Counted from the first letter of the stretch, positions 36,247 through 45,854 are shown. The stretch is 64,000 nucleotides of DNA from an uncultured Clostridia bacterium (GCA_937894465.1 CALCRE010000299.1:1-64000), one strand, 5' to 3'. Translations and numbers: made by a program. Notes: generated by a model not told the origin, from the sequence alone.

Positions 36247-37187
36247 TATCGCAGATCCCCCTTGGCGCCTTCGGCAAGTTCGGTGATTCGAACTCCGTAG
36301 TTGTCATCAATGATTACCACCTCGCCTTTTGCAATCAGCTTGCCGTTTACAACCACATCCACAAGATCCCCTGCAAGCTTGTCCAATACCACAATAGATC
36401 CTTCACTTAAATCGACGATTTCCTTGATGGTCTTTTTGCTTTTTCCCAATTCCACGGTTATGGGCAAAGGCACATCAAGTAAGATATCAATATTCTTGGA
36501 ATCTTTGATCTTAATGTTTTCCTCTTCATCAAATGACGGTAGATTCAACGGTTCTATATTGATTTGTTTTCGAGTTTCCAGGTTTTTCTCCGGCATTTCC
36601 TCAACCTCACTTTGTTCATTTAATAACCCCCTTACAAGATCCTTTGCAAAATCAACAGGCATGATTTGCATCAGTTCACTATTGAGTAGACCTTCAATTT
36701 CCATTTTGAAACTGATTTTTACAAGTGTTTTTTCTTTATCGATCACAGAAATATCACTGAATTTGGTTTGGGTCACCACAGGAGGCTCTATATCCACAAC
36801 CGAATTCAATATATTGGACAATGACGTGGAGGATGACCCGATCATTTGATTCATGATCTCAGAAATAGCGCTTAACCTGATTTCGTCAAGTTCGCCTTCT
36901 GTGGAAGTACCGTCACCGCCCATCACCAAGTCGGTGAGCACCATCACGTCGTCTTGTTTCATGACCAAAATATTATGACCTGTAACACCTGCATTGAACT
37001 TGATATCCACAATCACATAGGAAACCCGGTATTCGTCGGTTAACCGCTCCATATCCGTCACGGTTACTTTTGGTGTTGTAATAGACACTCTTTTTCCAAT
37101 CAGTTCGTAAAGAACTGTAGCAGAAGCGCCCATACTGATATTACCGATCTCACCTAACGTATCTATTTCAACTTCTGTTAAAATCAT
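36246..37187 (-). CDS. fliY: FliY, C-ring protein with CheC-type phosphatase domain
   Basis: 313 aa. Two CheC-type motifs: EIGNISMGASATVLYELIGK ending at a TTP, and EIMNQMIGSSSTSLSN ending in IEPP. These carry the Glu/Asn pair that dephosphorylates CheY-P, and both sites look intact. The C-terminal ~85 residues (ILLDVPLPITVELGKSKKTI) are FliN, the rotor ring domain. Overlaps fliM by 4 bp. Confidence 0.95.
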   Translation of the reverse strand: MILTEVEIDTLGEIGNISMGASATVLYELIGKRVSITTPKVTVTDMERLTDEYRVSYVIVDIKFNAGVTGHNILVMKQDDVMVLTDLVMGGDGTSTEGELDEIRLSAISEIMNQMIGSSSTSLSNILNSVVDIEPPVVTQTKFSDISVIDKEKTLVKISFKMEIEGLLNSELMQIMPVDFAKDLVRGLLNEQSEVEEMPEKNLETRKQINIEPLNLPSFDEEENIKIKDSKNIDILLDVPLPITVELGKSKKTIKEIVDLSEGSIVVLDKLAGDLVDVVVNGKLIAKGEVVIIDDNYGVRITELAEGAKGDLR

Positions 37188-38179
37188 TGTCCCTCCTCCT
37201 TATAAACTACATTTGATATGTGAACGGCGTATTTGTTGCCTTTTACCCCCAACCTGCCCTTGAATTTAGGCATGTGTTCCACATACAGGTGAATGGGAGA
37301 ATTCACTTTATGATCCAATAAAAGCACATCACCCGGTTGGAGGTTGACACAATCGAGAAGGGAGGTATATGTGGTGTTGAACTTTGCAATCAAATCAAGT
37401 CGGGAATCTTTTATCATCCCGCCGATCTTCTTGTCCTTACGGTCCGCTTCCTTTTTCTCGTTCTTCCCTACATAGATGGAGCGCATGGACAATTGCCTCT
37501 CTATGGGCTTTATGGACATATGAGGCAGACAAAAGTGCATCAGACCTTCAATCTGATTGATCTTTATATTCATGGTAATAATAGCCACCGTCTCACTTGC
37601 GGAAACGATTTGAGCAAACTGAGGATTCACTTCCATCCTGTCCAATGATACCTGAATGGGCACCACCTTGCTCCATGCCTCCTCCAATAACCGAATGATT
37701 TGCTTTAGTAGCTTTTCCATAATGACCAGTTCAATCTCTGTAAAATTGCTCTTGCCTTTATCCACGGCATCAGCAGGACCGCCTAACACCCTGTTGATCA
37801 TTGCATATGCCGTTTGAGGAGACAGATCCATTAAAGATGACCCGGTTAGGGGTTCCATGGCCAAAATAGTAAACAACTCATTTGCATGCAGGTTGTTGGA
37901 GAATTCAAGAAATTTCTGTTCCTCAATGGAAATCATCTCGGCTTCACAAGTGATTCTCAATGTACCGGTTAAAAAATTGGTCAACAAATAAGAGAAGTTA
38001 TCAAATATGGTGTCCAATGACCTCATTTGTTCTTTTGTAAATTTATTTGCCAGTCTGAAATCATATTTTTTGTATTTTACTTCATCTGTGGGATGGGCTT
38101 TTTCAAGGCTTTGAACTTTACCTGTCTTCAGGGTATATAACAGCTCATCAATTTCCTGCTGAGTCAAAACGTTAGACAC
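37184..38179 (-). CDS. fliM: FliM, motor switch protein
   Basis: 331 aa. N-terminal MSNVLTQQEIDELLYTLKTGK, the CheY-P-binding EIDELL segment; the middle domain contains LMDLSPQTAYAMINRVLGGP and the C-terminal part a FliN-like fold. Forms the C-ring with FliY; fliG is not in the window. Confidence 0.96.
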   Translation of the reverse strand: MSNVLTQQEIDELLYTLKTGKVQSLEKAHPTDEVKYKKYDFRLANKFTKEQMRSLDTIFDNFSYLLTNFLTGTLRITCEAEMISIEEQKFLEFSNNLHANELFTILAMEPLTGSSLMDLSPQTAYAMINRVLGGPADAVDKGKSNFTEIELVIMEKLLKQIIRLLEEAWSKVVPIQVSLDRMEVNPQFAQIVSASETVAIITMNIKINQIEGLMHFCLPHMSIKPIERQLSMRSIYVGKNEKKEADRKDKKIGGMIKDSRLDLIAKFNTTYTSLLDCVNLQPGDVLLLDHKVNSPIHLYVEHMPKFKGRLGVKGNKYAVHISNVVYKEEGQ

Positions 38180-38206
38180 TTATCCGGAACCTGCCTTTCT
38201 ACAATG

Positions 38207-38596
38207 TCATTGCACGATAATTTCTTGGAAATAGACTCCTACGATATCTTGGATTCCCAAGTCTTCCATGATTCTTTCGGATATTTCATTTTTCCACTGA
38301 TCCGATTGAATGAGATCTTCCTTGGTCTTCCCTCTTAATACGGATATAATGGAATCCCGTAGCTTGTAATTGATCTTTTTCAGACCGGCTACCGCCTTCT
38401 TGTTCCGTACCTCAAGCATGAGATCCACCTTCACCAGGCTTTTACCGTCACTTAAATTGGTTACAAAGACATCTCCGGGATCATAAGGCACTGCCACATC
38501 TCCGGCTAGTTCCTTAGACAGATTATAAATATAGATACCACCGGCGATCATGATCATGAAAAGAACGACCACCAATGCAATCCATCCTTTTTTCAT
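38207..38596 (-). CDS. fliL: FliL, basal body-associated protein
   Basis: 129 aa. One N-terminal membrane helix (about residues 5-27) and a periplasmic-side domain with LVKVDLMLEVRNKKAVAGLKKINYKLRDSIISVLRGKTKEDL, the FliL core. Stabilises stators. Confidence 0.93.
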   Translation of the reverse strand: MKKGWIALVVVLFMIMIAGGIYIYNLSKELAGDVAVPYDPGDVFVTNLSDGKSLVKVDLMLEVRNKKAVAGLKKINYKLRDSIISVLRGKTKEDLIQSDQWKNEISERIMEDLGIQDIVGVYFQEIIVQ

Positions 38597-38602
38597 TTGT
38601 TT

Positions 38603-39397
38603 TTAAGTCTCCTCTCCTTGATTTACACTGACAGCTGTTTTGGTGATCACAAAATCAACCCTTCTGTTCTTGCTTCTGCCGCTTTCAGTGTCATTGTCTG
38701 CAATGGGATGATATTCACCGTACCCCACTGCAGAAATCCTAGTCGGTTCATAATCTTTTTCTTCGATCATATATTTCAACACTGCAACCGCCCGATTGAC
38801 CGATAATTCCCAATTTGAAGGGTATTGATATGTATGGATGGGGCGGTTGTCCGTATGACCTTCAATCCTCACCATGGAGATTTCATCATCATACTGAATC
38901 AGCACATTCGTAATATAGTCCAGAATATAAAGATAATCATCCTTGATTTTAGCCGACCCGGAATCAAACATAACATTATCCATAAAACGAATGATGATTT
39001 CCAAATCCTGTTTTGATACATGAATCACACTTTCCAATCCGCTGTCGATTACATAACCTTTAATCCCTTTGTAAAGAGGATCCATGTCCGGGATCACAAA
39101 TTCACTTTCCGGTTGTTCTCCGGTTGACTCGTCATCCTCACCTTCACCGTTTTCTTCAAACCCGGATTGGCCTCCGCCGCTACCTACCATGCCGGGAGGC
39201 ATTTCCTCTCCTATAGGAGGCGTAGTGGTATAACTCCTGTTGAAAGCCGCCACCAGCTCCTGCCACTTTTGTTCATTCACTGTGGAGAAAGAGTATAGCA
39301 ATACAAAAAAAGTTAAAAGCAGTGTAACCATATCCCCGTATGTATCCATCCAATGAGCACCTTTACTCTCATTGTCATTCTTTTTCCTTCTTGCCAT
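38603..39397 (-). CDS. motB: MotB, stator protein
   Basis: 264 aa. The N-terminal TM helix follows HWMDTYGDMVTLLLTFFVLLY, with the ion-binding Asp of the MotB plug region. The C-terminal OmpA-type peptidoglycan-binding domain (about 140-250) has IEGHTDNRPI and SKNRRVDFVI. The ion (H+ or Na+) cannot be told with confidence. Overlaps motA stop. Confidence 0.95.
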   Translation of the reverse strand: MARRKKNDNESKGAHWMDTYGDMVTLLLTFFVLLYSFSTVNEQKWQELVAAFNRSYTTTPPIGEEMPPGMVGSGGGQSGFEENGEGEDDESTGEQPESEFVIPDMDPLYKGIKGYVIDSGLESVIHVSKQDLEIIIRFMDNVMFDSGSAKIKDDYLYILDYITNVLIQYDDEISMVRIEGHTDNRPIHTYQYPSNWELSVNRAVAVLKYMIEEKDYEPTRISAVGYGEYHPIADNDTESGRSKNRRVDFVITKTAVSVNQGEET

Positions 39398-40218
39398 TAC
39401 GCACTCCTTGTTTCCCTTAACCTTTCGCGAACAGCAGCTTCCTCTACTTTTTCCTTAGCTTCCATTTTTCGTTTTTCCGTGTCTGACAAATAAGCCTTTA
39501 ATTTTTGCTCGATGATGCGGGGGTTTTCACCTGCCTGAATGGATAAAATACCTTCGAGGAGCATCTCCTTGTGTCTTAATTCATGGGTAGTCCGCTCCTT
39601 GAGCCTTGTGGCCAAGGGTGTGAATACAAGGTTGGCCATCACCACACCGTAAAAGGTGGTGATCAATGCCACAGCCATGCTAGGGCCTAGCGCGGAAGTA
39701 TTCTCCAAGTCCCCTAACATATTGATCAAACCGATCAATGTGCCCACCATACCGAATGCCGGAGAAAATGAAGACATGCTTAACAAAACGGCTTGTCCTT
39801 GACCATGCCTTTCTTCAATGAAGTTCATCTCCGTCTCCATGATGTTCTTCACCGGTTCAGGATCCGAGCCGTCCACGATCATAAGGATGCCTTTTTTCAA
39901 AAATGGTTCTTCCAGTTTTGCCGCTTCTTCTTCCAATGCCAATGTGCCGTTTTTCCTTTGTATCATGGACAACTCCAACAACAAATCAATGCTTTCTTGA
40001 ACATCAAAGTCTTCCTTTTTCATTGCTATGGGAAGCATCTTGCCTAAGGCGGCAAACTGCTTAAAGCTATAGCTTGCAATTGTTGCAAAAATTGTTCCGC
40101 CTATAGTTATTAATACGGAAGGCACATCCCAGAAAGCGCCGATCTCACCGCTAATCATAATACTGATGGCGATGGCGAGAAAGCCTGCCAAAACTCCGAT
40201 TATTCCTGTAAAATTCAT
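39397..40218 (-). CDS. motA: MotA, stator protein
   Basis: 273 aa with four membrane segments (about 1-25, 30-50, 150-170, 180-205). The cytoplasmic loop and SSFSPAFGMVGTLIGLINML are typical of MotA/TolQ/ExbB. Forms the stator with MotB. Confidence 0.95.
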   Translation of the reverse strand: MNFTGIIGVLAGFLAIAISIMISGEIGAFWDVPSVLITIGGTIFATIASYSFKQFAALGKMLPIAMKKEDFDVQESIDLLLELSMIQRKNGTLALEEEAAKLEEPFLKKGILMIVDGSDPEPVKNIMETEMNFIEERHGQGQAVLLSMSSFSPAFGMVGTLIGLINMLGDLENTSALGPSMAVALITTFYGVVMANLVFTPLATRLKERTTHELRHKEMLLEGILSIQAGENPRIIEQKLKAYLSDTEKRKMEAKEKVEEAAVRERLRETRSA

Positions 40219-40228
40219 CTGACAATCC

Positions 40229-40441
40229 TCAATCCCTTCTAATAATTTCTTTGGGAGGATTCAAATAGACTCCCCTTTTGTACTCGACGATAACCTTTTG
40301 AATTTCACCGATCGACTCTTTTACAATCAGTTTTTTACCGGTTGTCATGGTTACAACGGTGTCCGGAGTCTCTTCTAAAAACTCAATCAAGTCGGGATTG
40401 ATATATATTATCGAATCATTAATCCTTGTTACCCTTATCAT
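40229..40441 (-). CDS. flbD: FlbD family protein
   Basis: 70 aa. MIRVTRINDSIIYINPDLIEFLEETPDTVVTMTTGKKLIV is typical of the short FlbD/SwrD proteins, which boost motor torque in Bacillus. Between flgE and motA, as expected. Confidence 0.9.
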   Translation of the reverse strand: MIRVTRINDSIIYINPDLIEFLEETPDTVVTMTTGKKLIVKESIGEIQKVIVEYKRGVYLNPPKEIIRRD

Positions 40442-40461
40442 TTAAACTCCATTCATTGGTT

Positions 40462-41271
40462 CTATCGTTTGAGATTGACCATTTCCTCCAACATCTGATC
40501 CGTTGTGGTGATCACTCTTGCATTTGCCTGGAAACCTCTTTGAGTTACGATCATATCGGTAAATTCATTGGTAAGATCCACATTGGACATTTCCAATGAA
40601 CCCGGATTGATGGTGCCCGCTCCATCGGATCCGGCTTGGCAATAAAGGGTCCCTAAGCTTTTTGGTGCTCCGGAAGCAGCTGTTTGCACATACAAGGATT
40701 CACCTGCTTTGGATAAACCGTTGTTGTTTGAAAATACCGCAATACCCAAAGTTGTGATGACTTGTGCTTGGCTTTGACCGGTTTGGATACCCGTCAATTG
40801 TCCTAAGTCATTAATGCTGATATCATGATAATTACCGTTTAAGGCAACTGCCTGACCGTTTACACCCAATACATGCAATCCGTTTGCGTTCACCAAGTTT
40901 CCGGACTGATCGATATGAAAGTTACCCGCACGGGTAAAATAGGTGCCGCTGGAATCTCTGACCACAAAGAAGCCGTCTCCCTCTATGGAGACATCCAAGG
41001 GATAGTCCGTTCTTTGTGCTGCAGCACCGTTAAAGATGGTATCAATGGTTGATATGGCGGAACCTAAACCCACTTGAACCGGGTTTGTTCCCCCTACACC
41101 CATGTTCCCGGCTGTTGCAGTTTTTAGAGTTTGACTGTATATGTCTTGAAATGTCACTCTACCGCTTTTAAAAGCAACCGTGTTTACATTGGAGATGTTA
41201 TTGCCGATCACATCCATTCTGGTTTGATGATTTTTTAATCCGGATACTCCGGAATACAATGAACGCATCAT
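40462..41271 (-). CDS. flgE: FlgE, flagellar hook protein
   Basis: 269 aa. N-terminal MMRSLYSGVSGLKNHQTRMDVIGNNISNVNTVAFK and C-terminal LEMSNVDLTNEFTDMIVTQRGFQANARVITTTDQMLEEMVNLKR. It is short for a hook protein but matches the ~265-residue hook proteins of Bacillus. Follows flgD with a 4-bp overlap. Confidence 0.93.
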   Translation of the reverse strand: MMRSLYSGVSGLKNHQTRMDVIGNNISNVNTVAFKSGRVTFQDIYSQTLKTATAGNMGVGGTNPVQVGLGSAISTIDTIFNGAAAQRTDYPLDVSIEGDGFFVVRDSSGTYFTRAGNFHIDQSGNLVNANGLHVLGVNGQAVALNGNYHDISINDLGQLTGIQTGQSQAQVITTLGIAVFSNNNGLSKAGESLYVQTAASGAPKSLGTLYCQAGSDGAGTINPGSLEMSNVDLTNEFTDMIVTQRGFQANARVITTTDQMLEEMVNLKR

Positions 41272-41693
41272 AATATATTGTCCTCCTCTTGATTTGTGTT
41301 GTTATATAGAACTTCCAATATATCGGAAATCTTCACTTGCTTTTGGTCGATCAATGCAAATACTTGTCCGTTTTCAAAGAAAACTTTCTCAACCATTCCT
41401 TGAACATATTCGGTAAGATATTCTCCGGTCATTTTTGCATAAACTTCTTTTCCGGTGAGAGACACCGCCTTTAGAAAATTCGAATTGATTTTGGTGACTT
41501 CTTCAGCAATACTAAATTGGGTCATTTGCGCAATAAAGTCGGTGTCGTTTACCGGATTCAAAGGATCCTGGTTTTGCAACTGGGAAACAAGAATTTTTAA
41601 AAAATCATCCTTGTTGTTCTTAGCTTGTTGTATGGTCCCGTTCTTGTTGTATTGATTTGTAATATTAACTGTGTTTACATTGATGTAATCCAT
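41268..41693 (-). CDS. flgD: FlgD, hook-assembly scaffold
   Basis: 141 aa. DDFLKILVSQLQNQDPLNPVNDTDFIAQMTQFSIAEEV is the FlgD N-terminal signature. It caps the growing hook. The C-terminal domain is short, as in other Bacillota. Confidence 0.93.
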   Translation of the reverse strand: MDYINVNTVNITNQYNKNGTIQQAKNNKDDFLKILVSQLQNQDPLNPVNDTDFIAQMTQFSIAEEVTKINSNFLKAVSLTGKEVYAKMTGEYLTEYVQGMVEKVFFENGQVFALIDQKQVKISDILEVLYNNTNQEEDNIL

Positions 41694-41706
41694 TTTTCAC
41701 TCCTTA

Positions 41707-42849
41707 TCATGCCAATAGATCCACCGAGTATCGGGGAACTTGCTTTACCGCAACATGTATTTCATCCTTGATTTCGACGGATTCTTCACCGGAATCCCAT
41801 TGCATATCATTTCCGGTGTACCGATGATGTCCGCTGTCCTTGTGATCTAAAGAATGATTTGAAAGGTTTACAAAATCCATCTTTTGCTCAAAACCGGAAC
41901 ACTCGATTTCCTTTACTGATACACCTTGAATCTTCAGGTTGTCTGTTATATATGGTAACTTTTCATCCAGAGCTTTCTTCACTTCTTCATTGGATGCTTT
42001 TATTTTGATCACCAACCGGTTTTCTTCTTCTGTGATATGGATATGTAAATCTCCCAAATAGCGAGGTTGTAAATGAACCTCCATCTCTCTGGAACCCTTT
42101 ACTTCACCACTTTGGGTTATATAATCAATAACATTTTGAGTTATATGTCGAATTTCCTCATCAGGGTAGACTTTAGGTAAAGCATCTGTTTCTATAAAAG
42201 CATTCGGATCCAATCCGGCTTGAAAAGACACCGCCGGGTTAAAAGAGAGTTGGTCTGTCCTTTTAGACGGTCCTTCTTTAACCTGCATCTCTTGGGGCAA
42301 ATCTTGAGGTAAATCTTGAGGTAAATCTTGAGGCACTTCTTGACGAACCTTAAGGAAAATCTCCCCGTCATTTCCTTTACCTATAGACACATCCGGTATG
42401 TCCATCGTTGGTATATCTTCATCCGACTGCATCAAAAAAGGCATAAATTGATTATTTGTCGGTAGTTCTTCTGTAAATACTGCTACAGGTTTCTCCGTTA
42501 CTGATGAATGAACATTCAAGTTTTCCACATCCATACTCAACTCTTGATTCATCTCTTGTAAACAGACCGGTACATAGCTTGGTCTTTTAAGAGGGGTGAC
42601 GCAAGATGTGGCACATTTTTGCTCTTGATCCTCCGGAAGTTCCGAAATGGTTTGAATAGGAATCAATGTATTGACAAGGTTGATTACATTCACATCATCC
42701 TCTTTCGTTTCTTCTTGAGTTTGTACCAAAGATTCACTCTTTAAAAATTCACCGAACAACAAAAAGAAAACATCCGGTTTTTCCTTTTTGCAGTTCGTCG
42801 AAGGTTCAAGTTGAAGGGGAACTTTTTCTATTACCTGTACACAGTTCAT
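41707..42849 (-). CDS. fliK: FliK, hook-length control protein
   Basis: 380 aa. The N-terminal half is low complexity and variable. A (QDLP)x3 tract near residue 180 comes from a 12-bp tandem repeat. The C-terminal Flg_hook domain (about 265-340) has GSREMEVHLQPRYLGDLHIHI and KIKASNEEVKKALDEKLPYI. It measures hook length and triggers FlhB switching. Overlaps the previous gene at ATG/TGA. Confidence 0.9.
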   Translation of the reverse strand: MNCVQVIEKVPLQLEPSTNCKKEKPDVFFLLFGEFLKSESLVQTQEETKEDDVNVINLVNTLIPIQTISELPEDQEQKCATSCVTPLKRPSYVPVCLQEMNQELSMDVENLNVHSSVTEKPVAVFTEELPTNNQFMPFLMQSDEDIPTMDIPDVSIGKGNDGEIFLKVRQEVPQDLPQDLPQDLPQEMQVKEGPSKRTDQLSFNPAVSFQAGLDPNAFIETDALPKVYPDEEIRHITQNVIDYITQSGEVKGSREMEVHLQPRYLGDLHIHITEEENRLVIKIKASNEEVKKALDEKLPYITDNLKIQGVSVKEIECSGFEQKMDFVNLSNHSLDHKDSGHHRYTGNDMQWDSGEESVEIKDEIHVAVKQVPRYSVDLLA

Positions 42850-43484
42850 TCCGTTTCCTCCTTTTCACCCATTTGTGCCATATATTTCGCAGCGATTTCC
42901 GGGTTCAAAGCGCTTAATATCGAAGCGGCAGTACCCGGTTTCATATATTTTAAAATATTGATAATCATTTGCTCATCTTCATGCCTTGCCATAATGTTTG
43001 CCGCGGTCTTTGGCTCCATAGATCTATAGATTTCCACCAACTCTTGCAAGGAATCGCCTTCCGAAGACAACTCATCCAACGCAACGGAAGCCAATTCTAA
43101 TTTTTCTTGCAAATCTTTTTCTGCTTTGATCAGTTGATCTTCCCTTCTTAAAAGATCGTTTTCTTTTCTTTTAAGATCTTTTTCATAGAGGTTCAATTCA
43201 TCTTCTTTTGCGGCAAGATTGTTACCGGTGTTTTTGATCTCTTCTTGTTCGGCCATATATACAGAATCATTGGTTCTTAACAAATGCAGGACTTCCAATC
43301 CTATATCCCCTACATTGAAATATATGAGGGTGATCAGCATGCCAAAACACAATAACAGCAGAACAAGTGTGGCAAAGGACGCCGCAAAGGGGCTGACCTT
43401 TGCCCTTGATTGTTGTGTTGTGATTTTCAAATTACCCTTTTGATTTACATGTAAAGGTATGACAGTACCATTTCCGCCTTTCAC
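42846..43484 (-). CDS. MotE/MgtE-N-type flagellar membrane protein
   Basis: 212 aa. An N-terminal TM helix (about 35-58) is followed by a long coiled coil (about 80-150, KEDELNLYEKDLKRKENDLLRREDQL) and an MgtE_N-type domain (LVEIYRSMEPKTAANIMARHEDEQMIINILKYMKPGTAASILSAL). This is the protein commonly found between fliJ and fliK in Bacillota (FlbB/MotE-like). The GTG at 43484 is preferred (GGAGG at 7 nt). Confidence 0.82.
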   Translation of the reverse strand: MKGGNGTVIPLHVNQKGNLKITTQQSRAKVSPFAASFATLVLLLLCFGMLITLIYFNVGDIGLEVLHLLRTNDSVYMAEQEEIKNTGNNLAAKEDELNLYEKDLKRKENDLLRREDQLIKAEKDLQEKLELASVALDELSSEGDSLQELVEIYRSMEPKTAANIMARHEDEQMIINILKYMKPGTAASILSALNPEIAAKYMAQMGEKEETE

Positions 43485-43523
43485 AAACCATCCTCCTTTT
43501 TCAGTCAATAACCAGTGTGACCT

Positions 43524-43952
43524 TCAACCTCTTCTGCAAGATAAAATGTCATCCATTTCTTTATCCTGCTCTTTTTTGTACTCAACCATATACAGTTCAT
43601 ACTGCTTTTGTTTTAACTTCTCCAAAGTCTTTTTTTCTATGGTCACATCCATCAATTGTTTTTGTATTTGAGCCGATTCCTTTTTTAATTCCTCGGCATG
43701 TCGTTTCATTTCAAGTCTTTTGTCCTCAAGGGATTTATAGTGCATTTGGAATATTTTCATATCCTCCGCCCACATGCCCTCCTTAGACAAGTAAACCTTT
43801 TTGGCATCCGCTTTTTGGTTTTCCACACATTGCATCTGTTGATACACGCTCTTTAAACTTGCCAGCACTTGAGACTGTTGGTTTTTCAATTGTTTTTCCA
43901 TGGAAACCTTGATTTTTAACAAAGACTCCATGGTAAATACAAACTTTTTCAT
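43524..43952 (-). CDS. fliJ: FliJ, export chaperone escort
   Basis: 142 aa, a two-helix coiled coil throughout: FVFTMESLLKIKVSMEKQLKNQQSQV and KKTLEKLKQKQYELYMVEYKKEQDKEMDD. Its ATG overlaps the stop of the fliI remnant (ATGA). It works with the FliI ATPase, which is missing here. Confidence 0.9.
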   Translation of the reverse strand: MKKFVFTMESLLKIKVSMEKQLKNQQSQVLASLKSVYQQMQCVENQKADAKKVYLSKEGMWAEDMKIFQMHYKSLEDKRLEMKRHAEELKKESAQIQKQLMDVTIEKKTLEKLKQKQYELYMVEYKKEQDKEMDDILSCRRG

Positions 43953-44032
43953 GGTGCATCTCCTTTAAAAAGACCCTTCATTTGTTGTAAGGTTTCCTCA
44001 ATACCTGCACGAGCATCACTGGCCTGGGAATC
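43949..44032 (-). pseudogene. fliI: C-terminal 27-codon fragment of fliI
   Basis: On the minus strand an open frame reads ASDARAGIEETLQQMKGLFK and stops overlapping the fliJ start, as FliI does. Its composition and position match the FliI C-terminus. Reading further upstream gives LNPFYNS and then a stop; the Walker domains are absent. This marks a breakpoint at about 44025-44060. Confidence 0.7.
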
Positions 44033-44040
44033 CGAATTAT

Positions 44041-44694
44041 AAAAGGGGTTTAAATCCTGCCGATGTTATATGGACAGAGATTGAAAAACTCCGTCCTAGG
44101 CTGATATTAGATATAGCTTGCGGAACAGGACAAGGGATAAAGCATCAGATAAAAAAAATAAACTGGCCGGTAACAATAGTTATGGTAGATTTAAGTCACC
44201 GTATTTTAAAATGGGATAAAGTTTTTTATTCAACTGAATGGAAAAATCCTTATGTAGAAATGGTTTATTTGGCTTGTGATGGAGCAAATTTACCTATATT
44301 AAGTGACTCGATAGATGTTGTATTTTCTTATGCCGGTTATGAAAGCATGCAGACTAAAATGATGAATGGGTTTCATGAGGCGTTCAGAGTATTAAAAAGT
44401 GGTGGTCATACTATTTATACAAAATCAGTTGTTGAAAATCATGAGAGTGAAAACTCTAAAAAGTGGATTGATTTATTGTTCTCTCATTTAGATTGCGAAG
44501 AAAAATTTGGGTGGAAAGATAAGATGCTGGACGTTAATCAATGGCTTCAAGTTTGCAAAGATACAGGATTTGTTGAAGTCAACAATACAAAAATTTATGG
44601 TGAACTTCCAGTGCCAGACACAGTTAAATTTCCTTTTGAAAATGAAATGGCTCAATGGATGGCGGAATATGTTTATACTTCCAGAAAGCCTTAA
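44041..44694 (+). pseudogene. Class I methyltransferase, N-terminally truncated
   Basis: An open frame on the plus strand starts near GLNPADVIWTEIEKLRPRL and contains motif I LILDIACGTGQGIKH, then VMVDLSHRILKW and VFSYAGYESMQ. It has no start codon upstream of motif I: the sequence before 44040 is the fliI remnant in antisense. An ATG at 44182 exists but would cut the SAM site. It is probably a partial gene joined by rearrangement. Confidence 0.7.
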
Positions 44695-44730
44695 CATATA
44701 GTATAATTACATAGTAACATTCTTTCAAAT

Positions 44731-45642
44731 TCAAATTATAACTATAGGTATCCAAACTTCTGCAATAAATCTTTCATTTCCAATATATTTATACTCTTCA
44801 AGCTCTGGTGCATCAGCGTGTTCATAACCGGAAGTCGGGAACCATTCAGAATAAATTCGTCTCCATATAGCCTGCGTTTCTTCTGTTATTTCTTCCTCAG
44901 TAATCTTATCTGTGGGAAACACGGCCCATGTTAAAGATGGTATATTCAGCTTTACAAATTCATCTGAAATACCGGATTCCGGGGTGTCTTGACATATCAA
45001 GTAACGGAATGTACCGTCTTTACCATTATGTCCAAACAATGCCCCGTTAAGTAACATCTCTTGATTTCCAAACATATCGCCTTTGATTGTTATTTCATTC
45101 CGGTTCCCAGCGGCTCTTAGAATTTTTTCCATAGTGCCGTCATTAACCGAGTTGAGCCAAAATTCAGGTATTTGTTGATAACATTTTCCATCAATAGCAC
45201 TAACCATTGTATCAACACCAAATACAGAAAAAGCCTCTTTTTCTTCTACCCTATAATTCATTTCAACATCTCCTTTAATAGAAATATGAACGGTCATGCG
45301 AGGATATGCTTTTAACTGTATGCCCTTATCACGCGCTGATTTAGGCGTAACACCATGCAAATTTTGAAATGCACGAGTAAATGAATTCGGCGAATCATAG
45401 CCATACTTTAATGCAAGTTCTATTATCTTGATATTGCTGTTTTGAAGTTCAAAAGCTGCAAGGGTCAATCGTCTGCGCCTTATATATTCTGATACGGGAA
45501 CTCCGGTAATAAACGAAAACATTCGCTGAAAGTGATACGACGAGCACATCGCTCTCCGCGCTACTTCATCATAATCAATTTTAGCCGATAGGTTAACCTC
45601 GATATAGCTTATCGCATTATTCATTCTTTGAAGCCAATCCAT
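44731..45642 (-). CDS. AraC-family regulator with GyrI-like effector domain
   Basis: 303 aa. N-terminal pair of HTH motifs (about residues 8-105: YDEVARRAMCSSYHFQRMFSF and IKIIELALKYGYDSPNSFTRAFQNLHGVTP). The C-terminal ~155 residues form a GyrI-like (SOUL-type) ligand-binding domain, as in Rob/SoxS-type regulators of multidrug or stress genes. The ATG at 45642 has GGAGG at 8 nt. No obvious target lies next to it. Confidence 0.88.
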   Translation of the reverse strand: MDWLQRMNNAISYIEVNLSAKIDYDEVARRAMCSSYHFQRMFSFITGVPVSEYIRRRRLTLAAFELQNSNIKIIELALKYGYDSPNSFTRAFQNLHGVTPKSARDKGIQLKAYPRMTVHISIKGDVEMNYRVEEKEAFSVFGVDTMVSAIDGKCYQQIPEFWLNSVNDGTMEKILRAAGNRNEITIKGDMFGNQEMLLNGALFGHNGKDGTFRYLICQDTPESGISDEFVKLNIPSLTWAVFPTDKITEEEITEETQAIWRRIYSEWFPTSGYEHADAPELEEYKYIGNERFIAEVWIPIVII

Positions 45643-45783
45643 CCACATAACCTCCTTTCGATTATCAGTATAACAGCATAAAAAATAATAAGCTCCGCAT
45701 TTCATGCACTAAAATGTTAATAAAGATAAACTCAAGAAAATAATGCACCGGGCTTTGCAAAAAGTCAAATTGCTAATGAATGG

Positions 45784-45812
45784 TTGACAAATCCCATTAC
45801 AGTTGTTATATT
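45784..45812 (+). promoter_or_regulatory. Promoter of the riboswitch transcript
   Basis: TTGACA (45784-45789), 17-bp spacer, TATATT (45807-45812). It lies about 45 bp upstream of the aptamer and would make an RNA starting near 45818. Confidence 0.6.
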
Positions 45813-45854
45813 TTTATTAATATTTAAATGCTTAATATATTTTTAATAATTAAA

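Noticed and set aside
44182..44694. Complete methyltransferase starting at the internal ATG
   Set aside because: This start would remove the SAM-binding motif I, which is present in frame upstream; the gene is better called truncated.
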